From CALDTK01 sp045110575 (GTDB lineage: Bacteria > Bacteroidota > Bacteroidia > Chitinophagales > Saprospiraceae), in assembly GCA_045110575.1 (NCBI GenBank), contig JBGCGF010000065.1, positions 19,971-83,970 of the forward strand: 64,000 nt of DNA, given 5' to 3'. The position numbers were made by a program, and so were the translations under genes. Positions 1 through 8,414 of this stretch are shown one piece after another; the first letter of the stretch is position 1, and each line of letters begins with the position of its first letter. The notes under the pieces are model-generated. The model was not told the DNA's origin. It was given only the letters and a program-made list of their open reading frames with translations, and did no database searches.

Positions 1-848
1 TCGGAATTGAACAGCAGTCTGAACATCCATTAGCGGAAACGATAGTCGAAGCACTTTCTAAGGAAGGGGTTTTAGCGAAAGTTCCTGAGAGCTTTGAAAG
101 TATCACTGGAGCGGGCGTGATTGCAAAGGTTGAAGGGGAAGTGTACCACATCGGTAACGAGCGATTGATGCGACAAGCAGGCATTGTTTTGCATCCTGAA
201 GCGCAACAGTCTAGTGAGCAGTTTTGCCGAAAGGCGTACACCTCCATATACTTCGCAGACTCAAAGAAGGTCATCGCTATTCTAGGCCTCCATGACGCGT
301 TAAAGGAAGGATCGAAAGAAGCGGTAGCCCAATTGCAAAAGCAAAATATTGAGGTCTACATGCTCACTGGCGATGCCGAACCAGCAGCTCGAGCAATTGC
401 CGAAGCAGTGGGTATTTCTGAATTTAGGGCTGGAGTTCTGCCGAGTGATAAGGAAGACTTCGTCGCTGATCTACAGGGGCGTGGTAAAGTTGTCGCGATG
501 GTTGGCGATGGCATCAATGACGCCCAAGCCTTGGCTCGAGCAGATGTGAGCATTGCGATGGGGCAGGGTAGTGATATCGCGATTGATGTTGCCAAGATTA
601 CGCTCATGCGGCCTGATTTACGGGTTTTGGCGAAAGCACTAAAGCTGTCGAAACTGACGTCGAGGGGTATCCGCCAAAACCTCTTCTGGGCCTTCGTTTA
701 TAACCTGATTGGGATTCCACTTGCTGCGGGATTGCTTTACCCTATCAACGGCTTTTTACTCAATCCGATGATCGCAGGCGGAGCCATGGCGTTAAGTTCA
801 GTGAGTGTGGTCATGAATAGCCTTCGACTTCGCAACATGAAGTTATAG
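1..848 (+). CDS. copA: Copper-type P1B ATPase, 3' part (5' end outside window)
   Basis: C-terminal part of a heavy-metal-translocating P1B ATPase that exports Cu(+) across the inner membrane using ATP. The frame is open from base 3, before any start codon, so the gene begins upstream of the window. Visible landmarks in order: the SEHPLA motif of the nucleotide-binding domain near bases 18-36, GAGV, the LTGD motif, the hinge GDGINDAQAL of the phosphorylation domain, and two C-terminal membrane helices (NLFWAFVYNLIGIPLAAG and MIAGGAMALSSVSVVMNSL). The DKTGT site and CPC membrane motif lie outside. A GTG at 117 is in frame but internal. The metallochaperone gene at 899 follows. One exact copy of the 14-bp iterated motif is at 624-637. 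Confidence 0.93.
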   Translation, partial: GIEQQSEHPLAETIVEALSKEGVLAKVPESFESITGAGVIAKVEGEVYHIGNERLMRQAGIVLHPEAQQSSEQFCRKAYTSIYFADSKKVIAILGLHDALKEGSKEAVAQLQKQNIEVYMLTGDAEPAARAIAEAVGISEFRAGVLPSDKEDFVADLQGRGKVVAMVGDGINDAQALARADVSIAMGQGSDIAIDVAKITLMRPDLRVLAKALKLSKLTSRGIRQNLFWAFVYNLIGIPLAAGLLYPINGFLLNPMIAGGAMALSSVSVVMNSLRLRNMKL

Positions 849-898
849 GCAAGTGTTAGTAGGACGAACAACGGCTCTCTGCAGCTTATCTTTGCCCT

Positions 899-1117
899 AT
901 GAAAAAGTTATCCTTCACCACGAACATCATGTGTGGCAGTTGCCTGAGTAAGGTCAAGCCAAAACTCGATGCTGCCGAGCAAGTTGCCGAATGGTCTGTT
1001 GATACTGCCAGTAAGGATAAAATGCTGACCGTCACACTCGCTTCAGAGGCTACTGCTGAAGATATAGTATCCGTTGTTCGAGCCGCAGGATTTACTGCTG
1101 TTTCAGTTCAATCTTAA
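899..1117 (+). CDS. Heavy-metal-associated (HMA) domain metallochaperone, CopZ-like
   Basis: 72-residue single HMA-fold protein. The Cu-binding CXXC is seen as MCGSC at residues 11-15, followed by the usual alternating strand/helix pattern ending in VVRAAGFTAVSVQS. Such proteins hand copper to the P1B ATPase; the gene 51 bp upstream encodes that ATPase, so a shared copper-homeostasis role is likely. A perfect TATCTTTG box (887-894) ends four bases before the ATG, so this gene may have its own, leaderless, transcript. Confidence 0.85.
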   Translation: MKKLSFTTNIMCGSCLSKVKPKLDAAEQVAEWSVDTASKDKMLTVTLASEATAEDIVSVVRAAGFTAVSVQS

Positions 1118-1129
1118 ATTGAAATTATA

Positions 1130-1771
1130 ATGGCAAAAGTTGATCACTTAAGAGAGGATTATCAGCGAGGTGCGCTCGAGCGTGCAGATTTGATAGAGGA
1201 TCCTGTAGAGCAATTTGGAGCTTGGATTGGAGCTGCAATTAATGATGAGCTAGCTGAGCCAAATGCGATGACATTGGCGACGGTTGATTCTTCAGGTAGG
1301 CCCAATGCACGTATCGTTTTACTCAAAGGTTTTGATGAGCGAGGTTTCGTGTTTTATACGAACTATCAAAGTGAGAAGGCAAAAGATTTAGATGCGAATC
1401 CATCTGCGTGTCTAGTATTCAACTGGTTGCAACATGAGCGTCAGGTTCGCATCCGAGGAGCTGTGCAGCGTATCTCACTTGAGGAAACAACGAAGTACTT
1501 TCATTCTCGTCCAAAAGGGTCGCAGATTGGTGCGTGGGCAAGTCCTCAGAGTCAAGTGATTCGGGACCGTTGGCCTTTAGAGTCACGTGTCGAATCGCTG
1601 AAGACTAAGTACGCTGATGCAGAAGCTTTACCTGTGCCTGAGCATTGGGGAGGCTATCGTTTAGCTGCGGAAGAAATTGAATTCTGGCAAGGACGTTCGA
1701 GCCGACTCCATGATCGTTTTCGCTTTTGCAAAACGGATGGAGATTGGAAGATTGATCGTTTGGCTCCATAG
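1130..1771 (+). CDS. pdxH: Pyridoxamine 5'-phosphate oxidase
   Basis: 213 residues, the usual length for the FMN-dependent oxidase that converts pyridoxamine/pyridoxine 5'-phosphate to pyridoxal 5'-phosphate in the cytoplasm. Recognisable family segments: N-terminal DHLREDYQRGAL, the FMN/substrate region ARIVLLKGFDERGFVFYTNY, the SRPKGSQIGAWASPQS block and the C-terminal signature FWQGRSSRLHDR. It lies 12 bp after the metallochaperone and ends 20 bp before a strong hairpin terminator. Convergent with the curlin array. Confidence 0.95.
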   Translation: MAKVDHLREDYQRGALERADLIEDPVEQFGAWIGAAINDELAEPNAMTLATVDSSGRPNARIVLLKGFDERGFVFYTNYQSEKAKDLDANPSACLVFNWLQHERQVRIRGAVQRISLEETTKYFHSRPKGSQIGAWASPQSQVIRDRWPLESRVESLKTKYADAEALPVPEHWGGYRLAAEEIEFWQGRSSRLHDRFRFCKTDGDWKIDRLAP

Positions 1772-1790
1772 CAAACAGGCTAAATAAAAT

Positions 1791-1820
1791 AACCCCCAAT
1801 ACGGTAAAGTATTGGGGGTT
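1791..1820. terminator. Bidirectional intrinsic terminator between pdxH and curlin array
   Basis: Perfect 12-bp stem AACCCCCAATAC / GTATTGGGGGTT with the 6-nt loop GGTAAA. On the minus strand it is followed by a U-rich tract (ATTTTATTTA), so it probably ends the curlin transcript; it may also stop pdxH transcription. Confidence 0.85.
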
Positions 1821-1853
1821 GTGAATCCCGGTAGACTCAGAAGAGGCTTGGGT

Positions 1854-3911
1854 TTACTGCTGAGAAATAGTTGAGGCGTTGTTGTTGCCTAGCTGACTTG
1901 TGGTCGCCATGTTATTCGCACCATCTTGTGTGATGAAGCTTTGGTTCAGCATACCATCTTGGTTAAGCGTAGCCATGTTTCCCATCCCGCTTTGAGTTAA
2001 TTCCGAAAGGCCATCTTCTCCGTCTTGATTGATGTCGCCAATGTTGTTGGTTCCACCGATATTTTGGGTGATGATGGACATGTGGCGATCACCGACTTGA
2101 TCTAAGTTGACAAGGTTGTTCGTTCCGTTTTGGGTTACTGTACTGTTGTTGTTGTTACCCATTTGGACTAAGATTGCTGAGTTGTTATCAGCTACATCTG
2201 TTTCGAGACCTTGCGTTGTTGTGCTTGCGTTGTCATTGCCGGTCTGTGTTAGCGTGTGAGAGCTGTTTTCGCTGTCCTGTTCGACGCTGGCAAAGTTGTC
2301 GTTGCCATCCTGCGCGATATCACTGAGGTTGTTGTCGTCTGCTGGGCCAGAAAAGTTGACTCCTTGACCAAGAACGTTAGCGACGTTGCGATCGCCGTCT
2401 TGGTTTATTGTACTTATTTGATCACCGGATACGTCACCCTGGACAACCGTGGCCATGTTATCGTTGCCCATCTGTGTGATGGTACTTTGACTATCCTCGG
2501 CCTTTTGGAGAGTGTTAGCGGTATTGCCATCACCGGTCTGCAGGTGTGTGATGCCGGAGTCATCATCGTCTTGGAAAGTCACCGAAGTGTTGGTATTTCC
2601 AACTTGAGTAACAAGTACAGTGCTGCGGTCCTGATTGCTGTCTTGGTCAACCGAGCTGGAGTTTGACAGGCCGCTTTGATTAACATCTAAGTCACCTTCT
2701 TCACCATCTTGTAAGATGGTCGACGTATTATCATCTCCTGATTGGTCTACGTAAGCGTCGTTTGTGTTTTGTGTCTGTGCGAGCGTTGACGAGTTGTCAT
2801 CGCCTGTCTGATTCACATCGGCTACTTGGTCATCGCCTGCTTGAGTAACAGTAGCATTGTTTCCTCCTCCTATCTGGTCTATTTGAGCAAGGTGGCTCAG
2901 TCCCGTTTGCGTAATTGATGCTGTAGATCCAATTGATGAAGATGCTGCGCTATTGCCCGATTGATTTATGAAAGCGTCGCTTCCCTGTGAAGCCGCATCT
3001 TGTGAAACAGTAGCTGAATGCGCATTGTCCATTTGGTTGGTCGTCGCAGTGTTGCCAGTACCAGCTTGGTCAACAAGGCTAGAGTTGCCGTATCCAAGGC
3101 TTTGCGTGATGGTAGCTGTCTCTGTTGTTCCGCTTTGCGTGAGTGTAACGGTATTTGCTTCTCCAGCAGACATCGCAGTACCCGATTGGGTAACTGTGGC
3201 TGCGTTATCATCACCTGTTTGTGCCGAGTTAGTAACGTTGAAATCGTCGCTTTGATCCAACACTAAATCGTGATTGCCGACACCTGCTTGGGTTGCTGTT
3301 CCTTGATTGCTATTGCCGCGTTGAGCAGTCGTGATGATATTGTCAGAGCTCCCGAATTCTTGTGTAAGAGTGAGTGCGTTGTCGTTACCGTTTTGTGTTG
3401 TTAAAACGGTGCCGTCATCTCCATCTTGGTCTGAGGTAAGTTGGTTTCTCTCGCCATCTTGGACTGCGGTACTGAATGCCGTATTAGACAGTAGGTTGCC
3501 ATTGCCACTTTGAGTAATCGTGGCTGTGTTTTCTTTTTTCTTCTGATCAATTCGGACCGTGTTGTCATCACCTTCCTGAGTGATTGTCATTGTGTTTCGA
3601 AATCCATTCGATCCGCTCAGAAGTTGGTTTGTGTTGACGTTGTTGCGACTTCCAGATTGGATAACGGTTTGAAGGTCACCTTCTCCACGCTGATTAAGTG
3701 TTGCGGTGTTTGATAAGGTAGATTGAGTTAGGTAGGCTTCGTTGTTGTTGCCTCTAACGGTAATGGTACCATTCTGATCTTGGTCCGTCTGTGTGATTGA
3801 ATTGATGTTAGCGTTTCCGCTCGCATCTATAGTCGCTGTATTATTGACCTGCCCGAAAACAGTTCCTACACTAATTATAAGTGCAGGAAGAATTAGTTTT
3901 TGAAAATTCAT
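1854..3911 (-). CDS. Large secreted curlin-repeat (amyloid subunit) protein
   Basis: 685 residues. An N-terminal signal peptide (MNFQKLILPALIISVGTVFG) is followed by tandem imperfect curlin repeats of the type Q-x-G-x-x-N-x-A-x-x-x-Q across the whole mature chain, for example ITQSGNGN, VTQAGDDQVADVNQTGDDN and STVTQNGTNN. The mature part is very rich in N, Q, G, D, S and T and has essentially no Cys. E. coli CsgA has five repeats in 151 residues; this protein has many times more. Inferred role: an extracellular amyloid fibre subunit exported through the CsgG pore encoded at 13850. The C-terminus (NNNASTISQQ) matches its neighbours. Last gene of the minus-strand array, ending just before the terminator at 1791-1820. 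Long opposite-strand ORFs here are shadows of repeat codon bias. Confidence 0.9.
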   Translation of the reverse strand: MNFQKLILPALIISVGTVFGQVNNTATIDASGNANINSITQTDQDQNGTITVRGNNNEAYLTQSTLSNTATLNQRGEGDLQTVIQSGSRNNVNTNQLLSGSNGFRNTMTITQEGDDNTVRIDQKKKENTATITQSGNGNLLSNTAFSTAVQDGERNQLTSDQDGDDGTVLTTQNGNDNALTLTQEFGSSDNIITTAQRGNSNQGTATQAGVGNHDLVLDQSDDFNVTNSAQTGDDNAATVTQSGTAMSAGEANTVTLTQSGTTETATITQSLGYGNSSLVDQAGTGNTATTNQMDNAHSATVSQDAASQGSDAFINQSGNSAASSSIGSTASITQTGLSHLAQIDQIGGGNNATVTQAGDDQVADVNQTGDDNSSTLAQTQNTNDAYVDQSGDDNTSTILQDGEEGDLDVNQSGLSNSSSVDQDSNQDRSTVLVTQVGNTNTSVTFQDDDDSGITHLQTGDGNTANTLQKAEDSQSTITQMGNDNMATVVQGDVSGDQISTINQDGDRNVANVLGQGVNFSGPADDNNLSDIAQDGNDNFASVEQDSENSSHTLTQTGNDNASTTTQGLETDVADNNSAILVQMGNNNNSTVTQNGTNNLVNLDQVGDRHMSIITQNIGGTNNIGDINQDGEDGLSELTQSGMGNMATLNQDGMLNQSFITQDGANNMATTSQLGNNNASTISQQ

Positions 3912-4044
3912 TTCACTGATTTTGTTGAGACTGAAAAATTAAAATCATCTTTTTAAGACGACCTTCTTTCTACTACCCAATCCCCCGCCAGCACAGAATG
4001 CCGACGGGGGATTGGGGTTGGTTTTTGCCGTTCGGCAAAAACGA
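3912..4044 (-). repeat. 133-bp curlin intergenic spacer with two hairpins (copy A)
   Basis: Spacer between two curlin genes. Right after the upstream stop is a hairpin with stem GTTTTTGCCG / CGGCAAAAAC (4021-4042); then a second, 12-bp stem CCCAATCCCCCG / CGGGGGATTGGG (3976-3987 and 4005-4016, 17-nt loop); then an AT-rich leader to the next ATG. The block is nearly identical to the spacer at 5037-5168 and related to 7149-7281. It could act as an attenuator, processing or stability element that tunes the relative output of array members. Confidence 0.75.
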
Positions 4045-5036
4045 TTACTGCTGAGTAATGGTAGAAGAGTTACCGTTACCCATGATGGTCACGTTGGCTG
4101 CATCTGACATACCGCTTTGTAGCACATTGGCATTGTTCATGTCCCCGTCTACATCAAGCTTTGTAACGTTGAGGTCGTTGGTCTGGTCAATGTTTATGGT
4201 GTTGTCAGATCCTACTAAGTCAAACCAGATTTGATTGTCTGCTGCACCTTGATTAATGTTAATCATATTTGCATTTCCACTGATTAGTGCAGTGTTAGCA
4301 GTTCCAAAACCAGCGTCGCTAAGAGCAAAGCGGTTATCATCTCCTACTTGTGCGAGGTTGACTAGGTTTGAGTTTCCTACTATGTTGGTTAGCATTTTGT
4401 TAGCGCTTCCTGTTTGGTCGATATCAGTTACGTTGAGTTCACCAGTTGTTTTGCGAAAGCTTGAGTTATTGGTTCCTACTTGGTCAATAGCCGTTTCGTT
4501 TTCGACACCACTTACCTGGTCGAATACTTGGTTGTTGCCGTTGGCAGCAGTAGCACCACTTTGGTTTAGTACGAGGATGTTATCGTCTCCATTAACTACT
4601 GTGGCTGCCTTGTTGTCGGAATCCTGTTGGTTGAGGATAGATGAGTTGCCGCTACCTGTTTGGCTAATGCCTAGGCGGTTAGTTGTAGGGTTAGCGCCGA
4701 AAGCTCCGATAGGATTGCTCGCCGCATTATTGGTACCTGTTTGGTTGATTTCTGCGCGGTTGCCATCACCAATTTGTTCAGTGAATGCGCTGTTGTCTGT
4801 ACCGTTCTGAGTGATGTAGGTACCTGCGATGTCACTTATAGAAGTACCGCTGTTTCCTGCAGTGCTTCCAGCAGTATTGGATTGATTTGTAATCGCCTCA
4901 TTGGTGAGGCCGCTTTGTGCTACTATGACATCGTGGTTGTCACCTGTTGGTTGGTTGTCGCTTCGTTATTTACCTGTGCGAAAACGGTTCCTACACTAAT
5001 TATAAGTGCAGGAAGAATTAGTTTTTTAAAGTTCAT
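4045..5036 (-). pseudogene. Curlin-repeat gene with a single frameshift after the signal peptide
   Basis: An ATG at 5036 starts a signal peptide almost identical to that of the neighbour (MNFKKLILPALIISVGTVFA then QVNNEATTNQ), but this frame stops about 37 codons in. From about 4948 the frame shifted by one base is open without a stop to 4045 and encodes standard curlin repeats (TGDNHDVIVAQSG, ITQNGTDN, INQTGTNN and so on), ending NGNSSTITQQ. Adding one base near 4947 (AACCAACAGG read as AACCAAACAGG) would give an intact protein of about 331 residues. Either a recent inactivating mutation, a phase-variable site, or an assembly error. Without repair, only an internal start such as the ATG at 4395 (116 codons, no signal peptide) could be used. 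Confidence 0.85.
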
Positions 5037-5168
5037 TTCACTGATTTCGTTGAGACTGAAAAATTAAAATCATCTTTTTAAGACGATCGTCCTTCTACTA
5101 CCAAATCCCCCGCCAGCACAGAATGCCGACGGGGGATAGGTGTAGGTTTTGCCAGAAGGCAAAGACGA
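5037..5168 (-). repeat. 132-bp curlin intergenic spacer with two hairpins (copy B)
   Basis: Near-duplicate of 3912-4044. It holds a TTTGCC/GGCAAA mini-hairpin beside the upstream stop, the stem ATCCCCCG / CGGGGGAT (5105-5112 and 5130-5137) with the same loop as copy A, and the same AT-rich leader ending at the ATG. The duplication extends into the signal peptide codons of the downstream gene, consistent with gene duplication including the leader. Confidence 0.75.
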
Positions 5169-7148
5169 TTACTGCTGTGTAATAGTTGAAGAGTTTCCGT
5201 CACCCATGATGGTAACGTCCGCTGCGTCCATTGATCCGAGCTGGTCAACGTCTACAGTGTTAACTGCTCCGCCTGTAATTGGTCCTCCAATGTCTAGGGT
5301 AGTGGTGTTGCCGTTGCCCATTCCTTGGTAAACGTTGATGTTGTCTTCGTCGCCAGCAATACCAGTGATCACGATACTGTTCTCGTCGCCATCTTGGCTG
5401 AATAGGATTACGTTGGTTGAACCAGATACATTACCTCGTTCTCCTGCCGAATCTCCGATCGTGTTCTCATCTCCAGTTTGATCAATGTCAAAACTGTTTG
5501 AAGCGCCACTAATGTTGAGTGCTGTAGAGTTGTAGTCACCTGATTGATCTAGGTCGTACTCATTTGCATCACCAGTAACCAAACGGTTAGACTCGTTCCA
5601 AGCACCTGTTTGACTAATTGTAGCCTCGTTGTCGTTAGCTGTTACAACGTCACCAGCTGTGTTAGATCCACGGCCAGCCGTTGTTGCTCCTTGATCTAAG
5701 ACGAGAAGGTTTCTGTCACCGGTTACTGCAGTGCTCGCTCTGTTGTTGCGGTCGTTTTGGGTAATCGTAGTAAGGTTATCTGAACCTGTCTGTGAAATAC
5801 CATATTGAAGACTACCAAAGAAAACAGGAACATTGCGTGCCTTGTTGTCTAATCCATTCTGAGTGATGGTTGCACTGTTGCCCTCTCCTACTTGCTCAAT
5901 AGCTGCATCGTTATTGCTTCCTGTTTGCTCGATGTTCGCTCCACCGTCAGCAGTTGTTCCGGCAAGGGTTACAGCTGCAGCTCCGTTTCCGGCTGCAACG
6001 TTACCTTCTTGGTCGATAAGTGCGTCGTTAGTGAAACCTGCGTTTTGAGTAATGTTTGCAGCATTACCATACATCGTTTGATTGATGCGTGCACGGCTTA
6101 TTGAAGAACCTGCATTTTGAGTTACAGCTGCGGTACTTGCATCACCATCTTGATTTACATAGGTGAAGTCAAACGTTCCGTTTAAGTCCGCTGTAGCACT
6201 GTTGTCGTTGCCTGTTTGGTTAAGCTCGGCAGTATTTAAAGATCCGGCCACGTTTGCGGTTGCGCTGTTGTTATCGCCGCTTTGAGAGAAATCGACACTG
6301 TTGCCATTTCCACTTACATCAAATCCATCAAGTGCTGAGATTCCAGTTCCGATGTTGTTGTCGCTTCCTGTTTGGTTTGCGGTGATGTCGTTTGATGCAC
6401 CACTAACTACACCAGACGTTAGGTTTCCTGTTCCTGTATTTTGATTAACAATTACAAGGTTGCTTGCAGCGCTACCGTCTGCTCTAACTCCTGCGATGTT
6501 GTCATCGCTAGCTTGGTTAACAAGAACGGTGTTGTCATGTGCACCAATCGCTATTCTGCTTGAGGTTAGGTTACTGTTCGCTGTCTGATTGATGAGGGTA
6601 ATGTTGCGGTCACCTGCTGCTGTACTGATTGCACGGTTCTCGTCACCTACCTGGTTTATTTCGGTGTCGTTATTGTCTCCACGTTGTGAAATGCCTGGAG
6701 TAATACCTGCCGTTTGAACGTTCGCTTCGTTACTGTTACCCAGCTGATTTAGGTAGCCGCGGTTGCCGCTTCCAGTTTGCTCGATGTACGCAGCGTTGCT
6801 TTTGCCGTTTTGGATGAGTTCAGCTCCTGCTGATGCACCTGTTACTGCCGCTTGAGATCCGTTATTGGCGTTCTCTTGAACAACAATTGCATTGTTCGCT
6901 TCTGCAGCAGATGTTCCCGTTCCGGTTTGTGTTACTGTTGCGTCGTTTGTACCTGTTTGGTCAACATCAGACGCGTTGTAAGTGTCGAATTGGTCTACGG
7001 TTGCATTGTTCCCAAGTCCGCCTGCGGTGCTTTGAGAAATGTCGCTGGTGTTGTTGTCACCGGCTACATTATTCGTAGCAGTGTTTTGTGCTACTACGGC
7101 TCCGCTACTCAAAAGAAGCGTTGCGAAAAGAATTTGCTTGTAATTCAT
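5169..7148 (-). CDS. Large secreted curlin-repeat (amyloid subunit) protein
   Basis: 659 residues from the ATG at 7148, chosen because it begins a clear signal peptide (MNYKQILFATLLLSSGAVVA, cleavage before QNTATNN); the frame stays open further upstream but only into the preceding gene. The mature chain is built of curlin-type repeats such as QTGSDNNIG, INQVGDENRA and ATITQNGLDN. Compared with the 685-residue paralogue the pattern alternates more: a Q-rich repeat is often followed by one without the first Q (for example AVTGDRNLLVLDQG). It ends GDGNSSTITQQ, like the other array members. Predicted to be exported through the CsgG pore and to polymerise at the cell surface. Confidence 0.9.
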   Translation of the reverse strand: MNYKQILFATLLLSSGAVVAQNTATNNVAGDNNTSDISQSTAGGLGNNATVDQFDTYNASDVDQTGTNDATVTQTGTGTSAAEANNAIVVQENANNGSQAAVTGASAGAELIQNGKSNAAYIEQTGSGNRGYLNQLGNSNEANVQTAGITPGISQRGDNNDTEINQVGDENRAISTAAGDRNITLINQTANSNLTSSRIAIGAHDNTVLVNQASDDNIAGVRADGSAASNLVIVNQNTGTGNLTSGVVSGASNDITANQTGSDNNIGTGISALDGFDVSGNGNSVDFSQSGDNNSATANVAGSLNTAELNQTGNDNSATADLNGTFDFTYVNQDGDASTAAVTQNAGSSISRARINQTMYGNAANITQNAGFTNDALIDQEGNVAAGNGAAAVTLAGTTADGGANIEQTGSNNDAAIEQVGEGNSATITQNGLDNKARNVPVFFGSLQYGISQTGSDNLTTITQNDRNNRASTAVTGDRNLLVLDQGATTAGRGSNTAGDVVTANDNEATISQTGAWNESNRLVTGDANEYDLDQSGDYNSTALNISGASNSFDIDQTGDENTIGDSAGERGNVSGSTNVILFSQDGDENSIVITGIAGDEDNINVYQGMGNGNTTTLDIGGPITGGAVNTVDVDQLGSMDAADVTIMGDGNSSTITQQ

Positions 7149-7281
7149 TTGTGTATTTTTTGAAGAGACTGAAATTGAAAAAGTATGTTGATTAAGCATA
7201 CTTCTTCTACCACCAAAACCCCCGCCCGCACATAGTGCAGACGGAGGTTGAGTATAGGTTTTGCCTAAAGGCCAAAAGCTA
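7149..7281 (-). repeat. 133-bp curlin intergenic spacer with two hairpins (copy C)
   Basis: Same layout and length as the spacers at 3912 and 5037 but more diverged: TTTGCC/GGCCAAA mini-hairpin next to the upstream stop, then AACCCCCG / CGGAGGTT (7217-7224 and 7242-7249, one mismatch) enclosing a small GCAC/GTGC stem, then an AT-rich leader. Conservation of structure with sequence drift suggests that the RNA fold matters. Confidence 0.65.
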
Positions 7282-8337
7282 TTAGTTCTGAGTGATGGTT
7301 GACATGTTACTGTTACCATTGATGATTACTGTACCAGAGTTAGCTCCGGCATTTTGATCAACAGTTACCATGTTCAAGTTACCTACAACATCAAGAGCTA
7401 GCATGTCTTCGCCATCCTGATTTACAGACAAATCGTTGTCGTCTCCAGATAGTACAGCGTCGTGAAGGCGGCTATTAGCGTTGCCGCTGGCCATGCCATC
7501 AAGTGAGATAACGTTGTCGTTTCCTTGCTGATTGAATGCCATGTCATTACTATTTCCAGTAATTGCAATTAGAGACTTATTGTAGTTTCCATTTTGTGTG
7601 ACCTGAGCTAATTGGTTATCGTTACCATCAACATCACGGTAGCTATGGTTGCCACGACCTACTTGACTGATGGTTGCGCTGTTGCCATCACCGTCGGTGA
7701 AGTCACGGACTGAGTTTTCGCCAAATGAGCTGATGTTACCAGTACTAACAGGTCCTTGTGAAACAGTTAACATGTTATCGTTACCCTCAGCAGTTGAACG
7801 AGCGCGGTTATCACGGCCATTCTGGCTGATAGAGTAATCGTTGTTGTTACCAACCTGCTTAATGCCGTAGAGTGTAGGAGCACTGCCTACTTGCCAACTT
7901 CCTCCGTCAGCAGTGTTGTAACGACCCACTTGAGTGATCGATGCTACGTTACCAGTACCATCCTGTGCAGTGATAGAACGGTTACGATGGCCGTTTGAGT
8001 TGACAGTGGCAGTGTTGTCTGCACTTGCATTGTCGTTAACTCCTTGCTCGACGAAAGCTATGTTGTTGTGTACTGGAGTTGCATATACGTCGTTCTTCTG
8101 GGTGATGAATACACCCGCTCCATTTCCACTATTTGTGCCGTACTGGGTGACTTCCGCTACGTTATCAGTAGAAGCGTTTGTGCTAGTACCTTGAAGGACA
8201 ACAGCGGTGTTAGCAGTCGTCTGGCTAATGTCAGAACTGTTGCCGTCGCCATATTGCTCAGAAGTAGCAGTGTTCTGTGCTACTGCTGTACTTGCTCCAG
8301 CAACTAGTGCTGCGAATAGAATTGATTTGAAATTCAT
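7282..8337 (-). CDS. Secreted curlin-repeat (amyloid subunit) protein
   Basis: 351 residues with signal peptide MNFKSILFAALVAGASTAVA (cleavage before QNTATSEQ). Curlin-like repeats fill the mature part (ITQVGRYN, ISQNGRDNRA, VTQNGNYNKS, VDQNAGANSG), and it ends NGNSNMSTITQN. Its leader resembles the paralogue at 5169-7148. It lies 77 bp downstream of the T9SS protein gene and 133 bp upstream of the next curlin, so it is probably co-transcribed. Confidence 0.88.
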   Translation of the reverse strand: MNFKSILFAALVAGASTAVAQNTATSEQYGDGNSSDISQTTANTAVVLQGTSTNASTDNVAEVTQYGTNSGNGAGVFITQKNDVYATPVHNNIAFVEQGVNDNASADNTATVNSNGHRNRSITAQDGTGNVASITQVGRYNTADGGSWQVGSAPTLYGIKQVGNNNDYSISQNGRDNRARSTAEGNDNMLTVSQGPVSTGNISSFGENSVRDFTDGDGNSATISQVGRGNHSYRDVDGNDNQLAQVTQNGNYNKSLIAITGNSNDMAFNQQGNDNVISLDGMASGNANSRLHDAVLSGDDNDLSVNQDGEDMLALDVVGNLNMVTVDQNAGANSGTVIINGNSNMSTITQN

Positions 8338-8414
8338 AAGTTGGTTTGAAAGGGTTTTTACCCTGTTGAAGAGAAAGAAATTGGAAATTTTGGTAATAAA
8401 AATTACCAGTTTAT

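Noticed and set aside
2256..6104. Long plus-strand ORFs opposite the curlin genes
   Set aside because: Shadows of the repeat coding sequence (Asn/Gln/Thr codons read antisense lack stops); compositionally unlike real proteins.
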